Assembly: GCF_004569505.1 (NCBI RefSeq)
Contig: NZ_SPPK01000002.1
Location: 1 to 64,000 of the forward strand
Direction: 5' to 3'
DNA length: 64,000 nt
Origin: Dysgonomonas mossii
Lineage (GTDB): Bacteria > Bacteroidota > Bacteroidia > Bacteroidales > Dysgonomonadaceae
The translations under genes were made by a program, and so were the position numbers. Positions 8,325 to 18,148 of this stretch are shown in pieces (positions within the stretch are counted from its first letter, which is position 1; each line of letters begins with the position of its first letter). Below the pieces are notes generated by a model, which worked only from the letters and a program-made list of their open reading frames with translations, was not told where the DNA came from and made no database searches.

Positions 8325-11252
8325 TTATTTTATGAATAAATTAGATGCTGGTATATTCTCAAACTTCTCGGATGTTGGTTTTTTCCAACCCCAACTCAGG
8401 TGCTCTCCTTCGTAATCCTCAAAGTATTGGAGCTTGTATGTGTGGTGGCCTTTTTTCAGGGCAATTCGGCCGGTGGCAGATATGGCTGCATGCGAACCAT
8501 CGTTGTCAACTATCTTTATATTATCAACATGCAAGACACTGCCGTCGTCGGAGGTAGTCATGAATTCATAGACGCCATCTTCTGGTACAAAGATAATACC
8601 TGTGAATATAAATGCAAAATGATCTGCTTGTTTTGCTCCGTTTATTGATGGTTCGGCTATTATTCCTTTCTCTACGAGAGGAGCCTTCTGTATTTGGTCT
8701 ACAGCACTGAAGTATCCTTCGTAATAATGAAAGTTTGTACCATTCTCTTTGGCCAAGGCTGCTACAGGGTTCTTGAATACAGCCTTTGTGGCTTGAATCG
8801 TAAATATACGGCTCGGGATAAATCCATTTTTATATGCACGAGCTTTGATCGTTGTAGTTGCCGCTATTGCTATTGGCTCGGAATAGAGTGCTGATTCTTC
8901 GGTTGGCTCTTTCCCGTCGAGGGTGTAATAAATTTTCACATCTTTTGTCGCCGAATGCAAATCAACAGTTGTATTGTCAATGAAGAGATCCAGATCTTTT
9001 GTTGTATATGGTATCGAAACAATCTTTCCTGTAGTCATCGAATGCGGGTAGTCAGATTCTGCTATGCCTCTGGACTTGTTTGGGGTGGATGACAAGTTGA
9101 AATCGAGTACCCCTCCTTGCATTAGTTCTTGGTAGGTGATGTAATTAGCAGCTATCTCCTTTCCGTTGAGAGAAACCTTGTTGATATACACATTCTTTTC
9201 AGGGTGATTAGCCTTGATAGTCAATGTTTTTCCGTTCGCTAATTTAATTGTTGCTTTTTCAAACAGCGGAGTTGTCAACGAAAATTCATTCGAACCCGGG
9301 CATACAGGGTAAATACCCATGCTGCTAAGTATATACCAAGCAGACATCTGCCCGCAATCTTCGTTGCCACTGATTCCCTCAGGGGTTGGCTGATACATCT
9401 CCGATAGTATGCGGCGGGTCATAGCCTGCGTTTTCCACGGCTGACCAACATAATTGTATAGGTATGCCATATGATGGCTCGGTTCGTTGCCGTGCGCATA
9501 TTGCCCTATGAGTCCTGTGATATCAGACATGTGTCCGTCAACTTTTGACTCCACAACAAAGAGGCTATCCAGCTGCAAGGTGAATTCATCTTTCCCCCCG
9601 AAGAGCTGTATAAGACCATTTACATCATGCGGTACAAAGAATCGATATTGCCATGCAGTAGCTTCTGTATATGCACGTCCCGGTTCAAAAGGATTGAAAG
9701 GGCTGTCCCAATTTCCGTCCATACGTTTACCTCTAAAGAATTTGGTATGTCCGTCAAATACATTGATGTATGATAGTGCTCTTTCCGTATATGCTTTGTA
9801 ATCATCCTCTTTCCCTAACTCTTTTGCCATTTGCGCAATACACCAATCGTCGTATGCATATTCGAGAAGGCATGACACTGACTCTCGTTTTATGTTTGAA
9901 GGTATAAATCCGTATTTGATATAATAGTCAGAACCTTTTTTGTTTTTATAGGACGAAACCTTCATGGCTTCATAAGCCTTAGCAATATCAAAACCTCTTA
10001 TTCCTTTCATGTAAGCATCGGCTATTACCGATACCGAGTGGTAGCCGATCATAGTCCCTGTTTCTCCGGCAGACAGCGGCCAGATAGGAAGCTCTCCCGA
10101 GGCATCATACATATCGAGGTAAGAGTTGATAATATTATTTACCAATGTAGTATCTGTTAGTGTAATGAGAGGATTCAATGCCCGGAATGTATCCCAAATA
10201 GAAAATGTTGAGTAATATTTCTCTCCCTCAGGCAATATGCCAACCTTCATATCATGGCGGCGAAACTGTCCGTTTACGTCGCTCATTATATTGGGCACTA
10301 CTTTTGAGTGATATATGGCGGTATAGAAGTTTTTCAAATCATGTTCGTTTCCGCCTTCTACAACTATTTCCGATAACGCTTCAGACCAAAGGTTGCGGGC
10401 TTGATTGTGTACTACATCAAAGTCGAAATCTTCTACATCGTGGCTCAGGTTTTTTCGTGCATTCTCTTCACTTACAACCGAGAACGCAACCTTGGCTATA
10501 ATAGGTGTACCGTCCGAAGAACCAAATTTGAGTACGGCTTGCTGGTTATTCGTTTTAGGTTTGGTATCCTTGTCCAGAATGGCACCATCGTTAACTAAGT
10601 CGAAAGACTGAATATCTTTTGAAAACTGAGCAACGAAGAACACATACTGATTGGTTACCCATCCCTGAGTTCTTCTCATTCCCGACACTTCATTGTTTGC
10701 CGATTGCCTGATAACGAGCGAGTCGATAACTTCTTGGGCCAACACATGAGCCATGTCTATAATTATGGCTTGGTTTTTATCTTTTTCGAAGGTGTATCGG
10801 TGTACACCTGTATATGTTGTAGCTGTCAGTTCAGCTTTAATTCCTTCTTCTTTGAAATCAACCGAATAATATCCGGGTGAGGCTTTTTCGTCTTGATGCG
10901 AAAAGGCAAGAGGCTCGAAAATATAACCTTTCGATACCGGTTTTATGTCTTTGGTGGTAGGATGGAAAAGCACGTCGCCCAGATCGGCACAGCCTGTTCC
11001 ATTAAGATGTGTGTGCGAAAATCCTAAAATAGAAGAATCGCTATAATGATAGCCCGAACATGCATCCCAGTCTCCAGTACGGGTGTCGGGGCTCAACTGT
11101 ATTGCTCCATACGGAGTGGTAGCTCCGGGATATGTGTGTCCATGAAAACCTGTTCCGATAAATGGGTCTACATAGTCGATAGGGTTTTTAGGTAGATTTG
11201 TACAGCTAATTAAAAATCCAATAATAAAGGTTGATACGAGTATTTTCTTCAT
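8325..11252 (-). CDS. GH92 alpha-mannosidase lipoprotein with CHB_HEX-type and PA14 domains
   Basis: This 975-aa exo-alpha-mannosidase belongs to the calcium-dependent family GH92. A lipobox (LISCTN, Cys17) anchors it. The N-terminal block is typical: YVDPFIGTG, then HTYPGATTPYGAIQLSPD and the LGFSHTHLNGTGCADLGD stretch. The catalytic-domain signature GNEDCGQMSAWYILSSMG lies around residue 630-645. Beyond the usual GH92 end (about residue 735) there are two additional modules: a chitobiase C-terminal-like segment (YYTLDGKEPTEESALY) and a PA14 domain (about 840-970, TTSDDGSVLHVDN). The PA14 domain is related to that of the phosphoesterase in the same locus. It begins the enzymatic part of locus 1 after SusD; a hairpin separates the two. 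Linkage specificity (alpha-1,2, 1,3, 1,4 or 1,6) cannot be read. Confidence 0.93.
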   Translation of the reverse strand: MKKILVSTFIIGFLISCTNLPKNPIDYVDPFIGTGFHGHTYPGATTPYGAIQLSPDTRTGDWDACSGYHYSDSSILGFSHTHLNGTGCADLGDVLFHPTTKDIKPVSKGYIFEPLAFSHQDEKASPGYYSVDFKEEGIKAELTATTYTGVHRYTFEKDKNQAIIIDMAHVLAQEVIDSLVIRQSANNEVSGMRRTQGWVTNQYVFFVAQFSKDIQSFDLVNDGAILDKDTKPKTNNQQAVLKFGSSDGTPIIAKVAFSVVSEENARKNLSHDVEDFDFDVVHNQARNLWSEALSEIVVEGGNEHDLKNFYTAIYHSKVVPNIMSDVNGQFRRHDMKVGILPEGEKYYSTFSIWDTFRALNPLITLTDTTLVNNIINSYLDMYDASGELPIWPLSAGETGTMIGYHSVSVIADAYMKGIRGFDIAKAYEAMKVSSYKNKKGSDYYIKYGFIPSNIKRESVSCLLEYAYDDWCIAQMAKELGKEDDYKAYTERALSYINVFDGHTKFFRGKRMDGNWDSPFNPFEPGRAYTEATAWQYRFFVPHDVNGLIQLFGGKDEFTLQLDSLFVVESKVDGHMSDITGLIGQYAHGNEPSHHMAYLYNYVGQPWKTQAMTRRILSEMYQPTPEGISGNEDCGQMSAWYILSSMGIYPVCPGSNEFSLTTPLFEKATIKLANGKTLTIKANHPEKNVYINKVSLNGKEIAANYITYQELMQGGVLDFNLSSTPNKSRGIAESDYPHSMTTGKIVSIPYTTKDLDLFIDNTTVDLHSATKDVKIYYTLDGKEPTEESALYSEPIAIAATTTIKARAYKNGFIPSRIFTIQATKAVFKNPVAALAKENGTNFHYYEGYFSAVDQIQKAPLVEKGIIAEPSINGAKQADHFAFIFTGIIFVPEDGVYEFMTTSDDGSVLHVDNIKIVDNDGSHAAISATGRIALKKGHHTYKLQYFEDYEGEHLSWGWKKPTSEKFENIPASNLFIK

Positions 11253-11294
11253 TAAGTTTTATATATTAATTACAATTGCCTCAATTTATCATTA

Positions 11295-11343
11295 AGAAGG
11301 AACTATCCAAAATGTATTTTCTACTTCTGCGACAGTTCCTTCT
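11295..11343 (-). other. hairpin between susD and the GH92 gene
   Basis: AGAAGGAACT and AGTTCCTTCT form a perfect ten-bp stem with a 29-base loop in the 115-base gap. There is no T run, so it is not a classical terminator. It may mark mRNA processing or partial attenuation that keeps susCD transcripts more abundant than the enzyme genes. Confidence 0.5.
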
Positions 11344-11367
11344 CTATGACAATATCAAATTTCTGTT

Positions 11368-12903
11368 TTATTTAAAGTTCGAATATCCATCATTCGGGTT
11401 ATTAACCAATAAATAATCAGTGTTTTCTATCTCACGTTGCGGAATCGGGAAGTGTGCATCTTTAGCAGGATCGAAAGTTCTAGGACCTCTTGGATCGCTT
11501 GCGGTTGTTGCAGCAGCATATACTTCTTTTGCTAATCCCCAACGAACAAGGTCGTAATGGCGTTCGTCTTCATAAGCTAACTCACAACGGCGTTCTTTAA
11601 CCAAATCATTGAATGTAGGAGCCGATATTGCTTTTGAATTGTCTCCGCCAAAAGCTCTTACTCTAACTTCGTTGAATGAAGCAGCAGCAGCGGCCACACC
11701 TTTAGTGCGATCGTTCGGACCTCCTCCGGCTAAGAATATTTCGGCTTCGGCATGGATAAGCAATACATCAGCATAGCGTAAAAGAGGTACATCTGCACCG
11801 GTTTCCCAGTTCCAGCCTGTAAGATCATTATATGCAGCAGAATATTTTGTTCCCATATATCCTGTACTCATGTCCTTAATAAGGGCACTGGTAAGCGTTG
11901 TTTGTTTACCTAAGAAGAAAACATCATCACCCGCACCTTTAAGCGTTACCAGACGGCGAAGGTCTCCGCTTGAGGTTAGGTTTGGTTTTTCGAATGCATC
12001 GAACAAGCTTTTGGTAGGAGCAAAGTAATACCATCCTGTACCACCCGAAAGAGTTCCCGAAAGAAGGATAACAGATGTTACTGTTCCTTGGTTTCTCACC
12101 GGCTTGTTAGTAAGATTGAAAAGTACTTCTTCATGCTTTTCTCCGGCCGGAGAGAACAAGTGCGCATAACCGTTATTATTTGTCTTGTCTAAAGAATACT
12201 TGCCCGAGTTGATTACTTTTTCTGCAGCAGCTTTAGCTTCGTTATATTTACCCCAATGTGCATATACTTTTGCAAGAAGCCCGTAAGCAGCACCTAGTTG
12301 TGGACGACCTTCAGCACCTTTCTCTCTGGTCCAAAGACTTTGTTTCTCGAAATGAGAAATGGCTGTTTTCAAATAACCTTCGATGCGTGTATATGTCTCA
12401 GTTTTTGTTTCGCGCGGCTTGTTTATTTCCTGAGGTTTGTTATAATCATAGAAAGGCAATCCTCCATATCTTTTTGCTAAATGGAAATAAGCAAAAGCAC
12501 AAAGGAAATTAGCTTCACCAAGAATGATATCTTTGTTTTTGTCAGACATTTCAATGTTAGGCGCATATTTCATTACGTCATTTGAGCGTCTGATTACTTT
12601 ATACATTATTTTCCAGTTCGAAAACTGTCCGCTTGATGCATTTGTTGTTGTTCTGAATTCGGTGAGGGCTTCATCGTCGCCTTTACTACGGTTGATTACC
12701 ATATCGTCGCTGGCGGCACCTACCCACCAGTGTCCGCGCCCGAAACCTTCTTCTTCATAAAAAGGGGCATAGGCAGCATCTAACCCTAATTGAGCATCGG
12801 CTTCTGTATTCCAAAAGTTTGAAAGCCCGTAAGGTTCCCTATCTAAATCACACGATGTGATAAAAATGAATGGGATGAATAGTAATAATTTATATAGTTT
12901 CAT
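11368..12903 (-). CDS. SusD/RagB-type glycan-binding lipoprotein (locus 1)
   Basis: This 511-aa outer-membrane lipoprotein captures oligosaccharides and caps the SusC channel. The lipobox is FITSCDL (Cys18). Family features are the early DREPYGLSNFWNTEADAQ region, TPR-like helices with LGEANFLCAFAYFHLAKRYG and AYGLLAKVYAHWG, and the C-terminal block in which VKERRCELAYEDERHYDLVRWG is followed by FPIPQREIENTD. Its stop and start arrangement with susC (12 bases between them) shows co-transcription. Length is usual for the family. The ligand is not readable; the neighbouring GH92 and phosphatases suggest a phosphorylated mannose-containing glycan. Confidence 0.95.
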   Translation of the reverse strand: MKLYKLLLFIPFIFITSCDLDREPYGLSNFWNTEADAQLGLDAAYAPFYEEEGFGRGHWWVGAASDDMVINRSKGDDEALTEFRTTTNASSGQFSNWKIMYKVIRRSNDVMKYAPNIEMSDKNKDIILGEANFLCAFAYFHLAKRYGGLPFYDYNKPQEINKPRETKTETYTRIEGYLKTAISHFEKQSLWTREKGAEGRPQLGAAYGLLAKVYAHWGKYNEAKAAAEKVINSGKYSLDKTNNNGYAHLFSPAGEKHEEVLFNLTNKPVRNQGTVTSVILLSGTLSGGTGWYYFAPTKSLFDAFEKPNLTSSGDLRRLVTLKGAGDDVFFLGKQTTLTSALIKDMSTGYMGTKYSAAYNDLTGWNWETGADVPLLRYADVLLIHAEAEIFLAGGGPNDRTKGVAAAAASFNEVRVRAFGGDNSKAISAPTFNDLVKERRCELAYEDERHYDLVRWGLAKEVYAAATTASDPRGPRTFDPAKDAHFPIPQREIENTDYLLVNNPNDGYSNFK

Positions 12904-12915
12904 GTTTTATTCGAT

Positions 12916-15900
12916 TTAAAAGTTAATATTTACACCCATAATGAAAGTTCTAGGCTGAGGGAATTGTCCTCTATCTACACCTATTTCGGTAACTCCGTAG
13001 CTATCCAATTCATTAGCATAAGTTTCACCTAGTTCAGGGTCGAAGCCTTTATAGCTGGTGAATGTAAGCAGGTTCTGTACGGTAGCGTAAACTCTTAGTT
13101 TTTGCAATCCTAATTTTTTGATTGTGTTTCTGTTGAAAGTATAACCTAAGGTAAGTGTTTTTAGTCTCAGGTAATCACCTTTGTCAACATAGTAATCAGA
13201 CATCCTGCGGTTGTTGTTGGTATCCTTGATTGTAACACGTGGTCCATTCCCTCCGGGGGTGTTTGTTGGGTGATAACGGTCTAGGATAGCTGCAAACTGA
13301 TTGTAACGAGGATCAACGAACATGCCTTCATATTTGATGGCGTTGAATATATCGTATCCGGCAACACCTTGAAAGAAGAAGCTAAGATCGAAACCTTTAT
13401 ACTCAAGATCGGCTCCAAGTCCATAAGTGAAATCAGGGAATCCGCTACCAATATTTGTTTGGTCGTTAGAGTCTATTTTTCCATTACCATCCAAATCGAG
13501 GAACTTAAGGTCTCCAACTTTTGCGGCAGGTTGTATTTTTTCTCCTTTTTCATTTACGTAAGTATCTATTTCTTCCTGAGATTTAAATACACCTCCATTT
13601 TTATAACCATAGAAGTGTGCTATCGGTTCACCCACTCTTGTTCTTGTGATGTTAGTGCCACGGTAAGAACTTGTAAACATGTTTCTGTTACCTGTACCCA
13701 TCGAAAGAACTTCATTTTTTACCTTGCTGAAATTGCCGTATGCGCTTATATTAAAGTCCTTAACTTTAGTATTGTATGATAAGTTCATATCAAAACCACG
13801 GTTACGCACTTCGGCAGCATTTACCATCATTCCTCCGTCTACACCGGCTAATGAAGGTACAGGGATCTCTAGCAATACATCTGACGATTTTTTGATGAAA
13901 TAGTCGAATCCGAAATCAAACTTGTTGAGGAAGCTGATATCTAAACCTAAGTCTGTTTGAGTCGTTACCTCCCATTTCAGGTCAGGATTCGCTAATGTAG
14001 ACTCATATCGTCCAAAGCCTGCAGTTTCTGTACTGCCAAAAACAGTGTTGTATCCATCATTATCTGTTGTGTTGGCAATAAGCACTTTGGTAGGATAATT
14101 GCTTCCCATATCCTGATTTCCTAATTTACCCCACGATGCTCTCAGCTTTAAGTTTTGGATTGCTTTTTCTTTCAGGGTTTCGAAGAAAGACTCTTCTGAA
14201 ATACGCCATCCTCCCGAAACTGAAGGGAAGTATCCCCAACGATTTCCTTTTGCAAATTTAGAAGAACCGTCGGTACGGAAGTTTGCAGATAATAGGTATC
14301 TGTCTCCAAATGAATAATCGAGTCGGGCGAAATAAGAATTCATAGCCCATTCTTCGCGACCACCTTGCATCCATGCTATATTTGTAGCAGCAGAAAGATA
14401 ACGTTGCGATTTATCTTCGGAGATAAAACCTGTACCGCGAGCATTTGTATATTCAGAGTTGAATGCTTCGTAAGAAGTACCTCCCAAGAGCATTAGCTTG
14501 TTGAGTCCTATCACTTTGTCATACTTCAATGTAGTGGTTGTGATCCATTTTGTATCTTTCCATCCTCTTTCGGTAAGTTCATTTGTATTGGACGCACGTC
14601 CGGCTTCAGGTACTCTGGTTACAAACCATTTGTCACCCCAATCAGACCAATCATAACCTAAATCAGTTTTGATTGTAAAATCATTTAAGAATTTGTATTC
14701 TGCATATACATTTCCAAATATGCGGTCGCGAGTACGTGCACGGTCCGATCTGTCTAATACAGCTACCGGGTTTCTGAGGTCGGCGCCTAATTCTCCACTT
14801 CCGCTATAAATGCCTTTGGCTTTATTTTCGTAGACAGAAACAGAAGGGTCGAATTGAAGTGCAGAAGCAATGGCTCCATTTGCTCCCATTTCCGGAACCA
14901 GCATTTGCTTAGAGTGTGTGATCATCAAGTTTTCTCCTACCTTGAAGTTTTTGAAAACTTCCAGTTCTGTATTGATACGTAGTGTTGTACGATTGAAACT
15001 TGAATTCTTTAGAAGTCCGTCTTGTTTAAGATGGGCTCCCATGATATTATACTTGAATTTATCGGAACCTCCTGAGAGCGACAAATCATAATTAGCCTGA
15101 TAAGCGGCACTTGAGAAAATCTCATCCTGCCAGTTTGTCCTGCTCACTTTTGCAAAATCAGATGTGTAATAATCCGGAGCCGTTTTGTCGTATCCGTCAT
15201 ATTTTATAGCATTGTCGTATGCCTCCAAATGGATCATATTACGTTGTGCAGCATTCAAAACATTTATTTTTCGTTGAGCCATCGATACTCCATGATGAGT
15301 ATTGAATGCAATATTCACTTTGTCGGATTTACCTCCCTTTTTAGTCTGAATAATAACAACTCCGTTTGCTGCACGTGAACCGTAGATAGCCGCAGATGCA
15401 GCATCTTTCAATACGTCGATACGCTCTATGTCGCCCGGATTGATATCGTTCATATTATCAGCCGGCATGCCGTCGATAACATAAAGAGGTTCGTTGTTTC
15501 CAAATGTACCCATCCCACGGATACGGATAGAAGTTCCCGATCCCGGAGCTCCACTACTTTGTAGTACGGTAACACCCGACATACGGCCTTGCAGCGCACT
15601 ATTGATACCGCTTACTGACATGTCGTTCAGGTTCGACATTTTTACGGATGATACCGCTCCTGTCAGGTCGGCTTTTTTCTGTGTTGTATATCCCACAACA
15701 ACAACTTCGTCCAAAGCCTGAGTATCTTCTTTCAGGACGATGTCTAAAGTGCTCTGATTTCCTATTTTTACTTCTTGAGGAACAAAGCCAACATAGTTAA
15801 ATGCCAGAACCGCTCCGCTAGGAACATTTATAGAATATTTTCCGTCAATGTCGGTAATCGTTCCTGTGGTTGTACCTTTCACGGCGATACTAACCCCCGG

Positions 15901-16302
15901 AAGCGTGAAGCCTTTTTCATCTTTGATGACTCCCGAAATTTCACGGCCTGTTTGTTTACTATCTTTTACTTCGTTTGTTCCGGCAACAGATAATATAATC
16001 TGATCATCTACTATGGTATAAGTGATGTTCGAATCTTCGAATAGTGAGTTTAGTATTTCATTTACCGGTCTGTCTTTTACATTTATCGATACAATCTTAT
16101 CTGTGTTGATAAGTTTGTCGTTGTACATAAAGTGGTAAGAAGACGCTTTTTCTATTTCTTTTAGTACAGAGCGGATAGCTCCTGTTCTATTGATGGAAAT
16201 GCTGTCTATCCGTTTCGATTGGACGGTGAAGGACATTAAAAATAGCCCTAAAAATAAGAGATATTTGCTTTTCCCTCCTAAAATAAATTTCATTAATGTC
16301 AT
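12916..16302 (-). CDS. SusC/RagA TonB-dependent transducer with STN domain (locus 1)
   Basis: This 1128-aa outer-membrane transporter imports glycan fragments and signals across the envelope. After the signal peptide (about 1-29), residues about 40-110 form a secretin/TonB short N-terminal (STN) domain (KEIEKASSYHFMYNDKLI). Next come a carboxypeptidase-regulatory-like domain (about 120-205, SGVIKDEKGFTLPGVSI), the plug starting with DEVVVVGYTTQKKADLTGAV, and a beta-barrel ending in FIMGVNINF. The STN domain is the part that contacts a FecR anti-sigma factor, and a FecR/ECF pair lies directly upstream, so induction by transport is expected. Two ATG codons (16302 and 16293) are possible starts; the choice changes only three residues. 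Confidence 0.95.
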   Translation of the reverse strand: MTLMKFILGGKSKYLLFLGLFLMSFTVQSKRIDSISINRTGAIRSVLKEIEKASSYHFMYNDKLINTDKIVSINVKDRPVNEILNSLFEDSNITYTIVDDQIILSVAGTNEVKDSKQTGREISGVIKDEKGFTLPGVSIAVKGTTTGTITDIDGKYSINVPSGAVLAFNYVGFVPQEVKIGNQSTLDIVLKEDTQALDEVVVVGYTTQKKADLTGAVSSVKMSNLNDMSVSGINSALQGRMSGVTVLQSSGAPGSGTSIRIRGMGTFGNNEPLYVIDGMPADNMNDINPGDIERIDVLKDAASAAIYGSRAANGVVIIQTKKGGKSDKVNIAFNTHHGVSMAQRKINVLNAAQRNMIHLEAYDNAIKYDGYDKTAPDYYTSDFAKVSRTNWQDEIFSSAAYQANYDLSLSGGSDKFKYNIMGAHLKQDGLLKNSSFNRTTLRINTELEVFKNFKVGENLMITHSKQMLVPEMGANGAIASALQFDPSVSVYENKAKGIYSGSGELGADLRNPVAVLDRSDRARTRDRIFGNVYAEYKFLNDFTIKTDLGYDWSDWGDKWFVTRVPEAGRASNTNELTERGWKDTKWITTTTLKYDKVIGLNKLMLLGGTSYEAFNSEYTNARGTGFISEDKSQRYLSAATNIAWMQGGREEWAMNSYFARLDYSFGDRYLLSANFRTDGSSKFAKGNRWGYFPSVSGGWRISEESFFETLKEKAIQNLKLRASWGKLGNQDMGSNYPTKVLIANTTDNDGYNTVFGSTETAGFGRYESTLANPDLKWEVTTQTDLGLDISFLNKFDFGFDYFIKKSSDVLLEIPVPSLAGVDGGMMVNAAEVRNRGFDMNLSYNTKVKDFNISAYGNFSKVKNEVLSMGTGNRNMFTSSYRGTNITRTRVGEPIAHFYGYKNGGVFKSQEEIDTYVNEKGEKIQPAAKVGDLKFLDLDGNGKIDSNDQTNIGSGFPDFTYGLGADLEYKGFDLSFFFQGVAGYDIFNAIKYEGMFVDPRYNQFAAILDRYHPTNTPGGNGPRVTIKDTNNNRRMSDYYVDKGDYLRLKTLTLGYTFNRNTIKKLGLQKLRVYATVQNLLTFTSYKGFDPELGETYANELDSYGVTEIGVDRGQFPQPRTFIMGVNINF

Positions 16303-16523
16303 GGTATATTTTTTTTAAGGTTAATGTTGAAAAATACGGGTTCAGATGGAGCAAAAAAATCCAGCCCCCTTAGAAGTAAGTGGTAATGTCTTTTCATAAA
16401 TTTTCTTGTTTTAAAAAACATCATACAAATGAATATCCTTATTCTTAAGGAATCACTTCGACGATATTAAGTTTTAATTAAAAGGAATAACACATTTTGT
16501 TCATACTGGTTCGATTTTAGGTT
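16303..16523 (-). other. leader region of the locus 1 susC operon
   Basis: The 221 bases between fecR and susC hold no gene. TCCTTA and TAAGGA pair across TTCT at 16437-16452. The gap is large enough for a promoter recognised by the adjacent ECF sigma factor, but I could not identify a specific box. Confidence 0.35.
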
Positions 16524-17507
16524 TTAAATTTTAGATTTAAGTTTCTGAGTTAATATTATTTTTTGTCCTTGTCTTTTCCATTCCAGTTGAGGTGTACTCA
16601 ATGATAGCATGTTCATTATCTGATATATTGATTCATCTTTGATCGTCGCCGTAAAGCGATATTCTTTCAAGCTCTCATCTTGTATCACAATATCTACCCC
16701 ATAAACCCTATTCAACTTTTGTACGACTTCCTCGAGTGGCTTATTATTGAATAATAAAATCCCCTGTTCGTAAGCGTCATACTCGTTCGGAGTACTGTTT
16801 GATATTGTATATTTTCTATCTGTTTTGTTAAACACCAATCGGGTATCGGGTTTCATTGTTATCGGATGATTCAGCCTTGGCGAATTAAAATCTACAATAC
16901 CTCGTTCCAGATATACCTGTATTGTATTATCTGCATCATAATCTCTTACCGAGAACTTGGTTCCGTATGCTTTTACCCTTGTTCCGTCTGCTGTTTCTAC
17001 ATAGAAAGGATTCTTTGGGTTTGATTTCACCTCAAAAGTTCCTTCACCGTCTAAAATAACAAGCCGCTCTTCATCAGAAAACCGATCAGGATATTTGAGT
17101 GTTGACCCTGCATACAGAGATACTTTCGATCCGTCGGGTAGAGAGATATTTACTACTTTGGCATTTGTTGCAGCTACTTCGTTATAAACCACAGGGCCTG
17201 TTTGGTATTTATCTATCAGCAGGTATGTGAAACCTAATATCAAAGGAATTGTGATGATTGCAGCCGAATTGGCTAGCCAGCGACGCCAGTTGATTGTTTT
17301 CTTTTCCACCAAAGAGAATGGTATTTCAGGAATCTCTTTGTTTATAGACAGTGCTTGCGAAGCCTTATACACAAGGTTCCATTGATGGAATATCTTACGA
17401 GCTTCGTCAGAAGACGACAAAAAAGACTCAAACTCTACTTTTTCTTCAGAGCTTAGTTCTTTGTTGTGAAACTTGAATATTAACTTTTCAAATTTTTCTT
17501 TATCCAT
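16524..17507 (-). CDS. FecR-family anti-sigma factor
   Basis: This 327-aa inner-membrane anti-sigma factor is predicted to relay the signal from SusC to the ECF sigma factor. Residues 1-80 are the cytoplasmic sigma-binding part. A single membrane helix spans about residues 84-104 (WLANSAAIITIPLILGFTYL). The periplasmic FecR domain follows at about 120-215 (NISLPDGSKVSLYAGSTLKY, VKAYGTKFSVRDY). The C-terminal DUF4974 region at about 250-320 (NNKPLEEVVQKLNRVYGVDI) resembles the STN fold and would contact the transducer. Together with the sigma factor upstream and the STN-bearing SusC downstream this is a complete cell-surface signalling set. Confidence 0.93.
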   Translation of the reverse strand: MDKEKFEKLIFKFHNKELSSEEKVEFESFLSSSDEARKIFHQWNLVYKASQALSINKEIPEIPFSLVEKKTINWRRWLANSAAIITIPLILGFTYLLIDKYQTGPVVYNEVAATNAKVVNISLPDGSKVSLYAGSTLKYPDRFSDEERLVILDGEGTFEVKSNPKNPFYVETADGTRVKAYGTKFSVRDYDADNTIQVYLERGIVDFNSPRLNHPITMKPDTRLVFNKTDRKYTISNSTPNEYDAYEQGILLFNNKPLEEVVQKLNRVYGVDIVIQDESLKEYRFTATIKDESIYQIMNMLSLSTPQLEWKRQGQKIILTQKLKSKI

Positions 17508-17569
17508 AATAGAATTTAGTGGCTTCTATATATAAGACAGATAACTCATAGGTCACCCTATGAAAAAAA

Positions 17570-18148
17570 TTAATTTTTGTTGAAGAAAAGGAAAAGGAGA
17601 ACGTAAGGTAGGAAATCTTTTAATGATACCGATAATATAATCAGCGATTTATGCATGTATGCTTCTACTGTTTTTATCGAAATATTTTTTCTTTCGGCTA
17701 TTTCTTTATAAGTAAGATGTTCAAATCGGCTCATTCTGAATACTTCCCTGTATTTTTCGGGAAGTTCATTTATTGCTTTTTCAATCAAATTTTCCAGTTC
17801 CTCAACAGAATATAAATCGTCAGAAGTGTAGGGGTCGTACGTATTCAATATATACTGCTCGTATGTCATTTGTGTTTTTTGCTTTTCTATCAAATTGAGG
17901 CAATGATTTCGTGTTGCAGTAAGAAGGTAGGAACGGACAGAGGTATTGATAAATATATTTTTTCGGTCTCTCCACATTTTTAAGAACACATCGTGTATGC
18001 AATCTCTAACAGAGTCTTGGTCGGATATGTATCTGTTTGCAAATACGCATAATGGTGCATAAAAAAGATTATATAGCCTGTCGAAGGCATTGTGATCATC
18101 TTCTTTTATCAGATCAAACAATCTATCATATGTGTTTTCCCTCTCCAT
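17570..18148 (-). CDS. ECF-type RNA polymerase sigma factor
   Basis: This sigma-70 family ECF factor of 192 aa is expected to drive locus 1. Region 2 covers residues about 12-80 (DDHNAFDRLYNLFYAPLCVF, VRDCIHDVFLKMW). Region 4 covers about 125-175, with the helix-turn-helix HLTYKEIAERKNISIKTVEA. A longer reading would begin at a TTG (18169) and add seven residues; I prefer the ATG at 18148 because the region 2 homology begins right after it. The C-terminus is unusually hydrophobic (LKDFLPYVLLFLFF), which occurs in some Bacteroidetes ECF factors. The fecR gene follows after 62 bases. Confidence 0.93.
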   Translation of the reverse strand: MERENTYDRLFDLIKEDDHNAFDRLYNLFYAPLCVFANRYISDQDSVRDCIHDVFLKMWRDRKNIFINTSVRSYLLTATRNHCLNLIEKQKTQMTYEQYILNTYDPYTSDDLYSVEELENLIEKAINELPEKYREVFRMSRFEHLTYKEIAERKNISIKTVEAYMHKSLIILSVSLKDFLPYVLLFLFFNKN

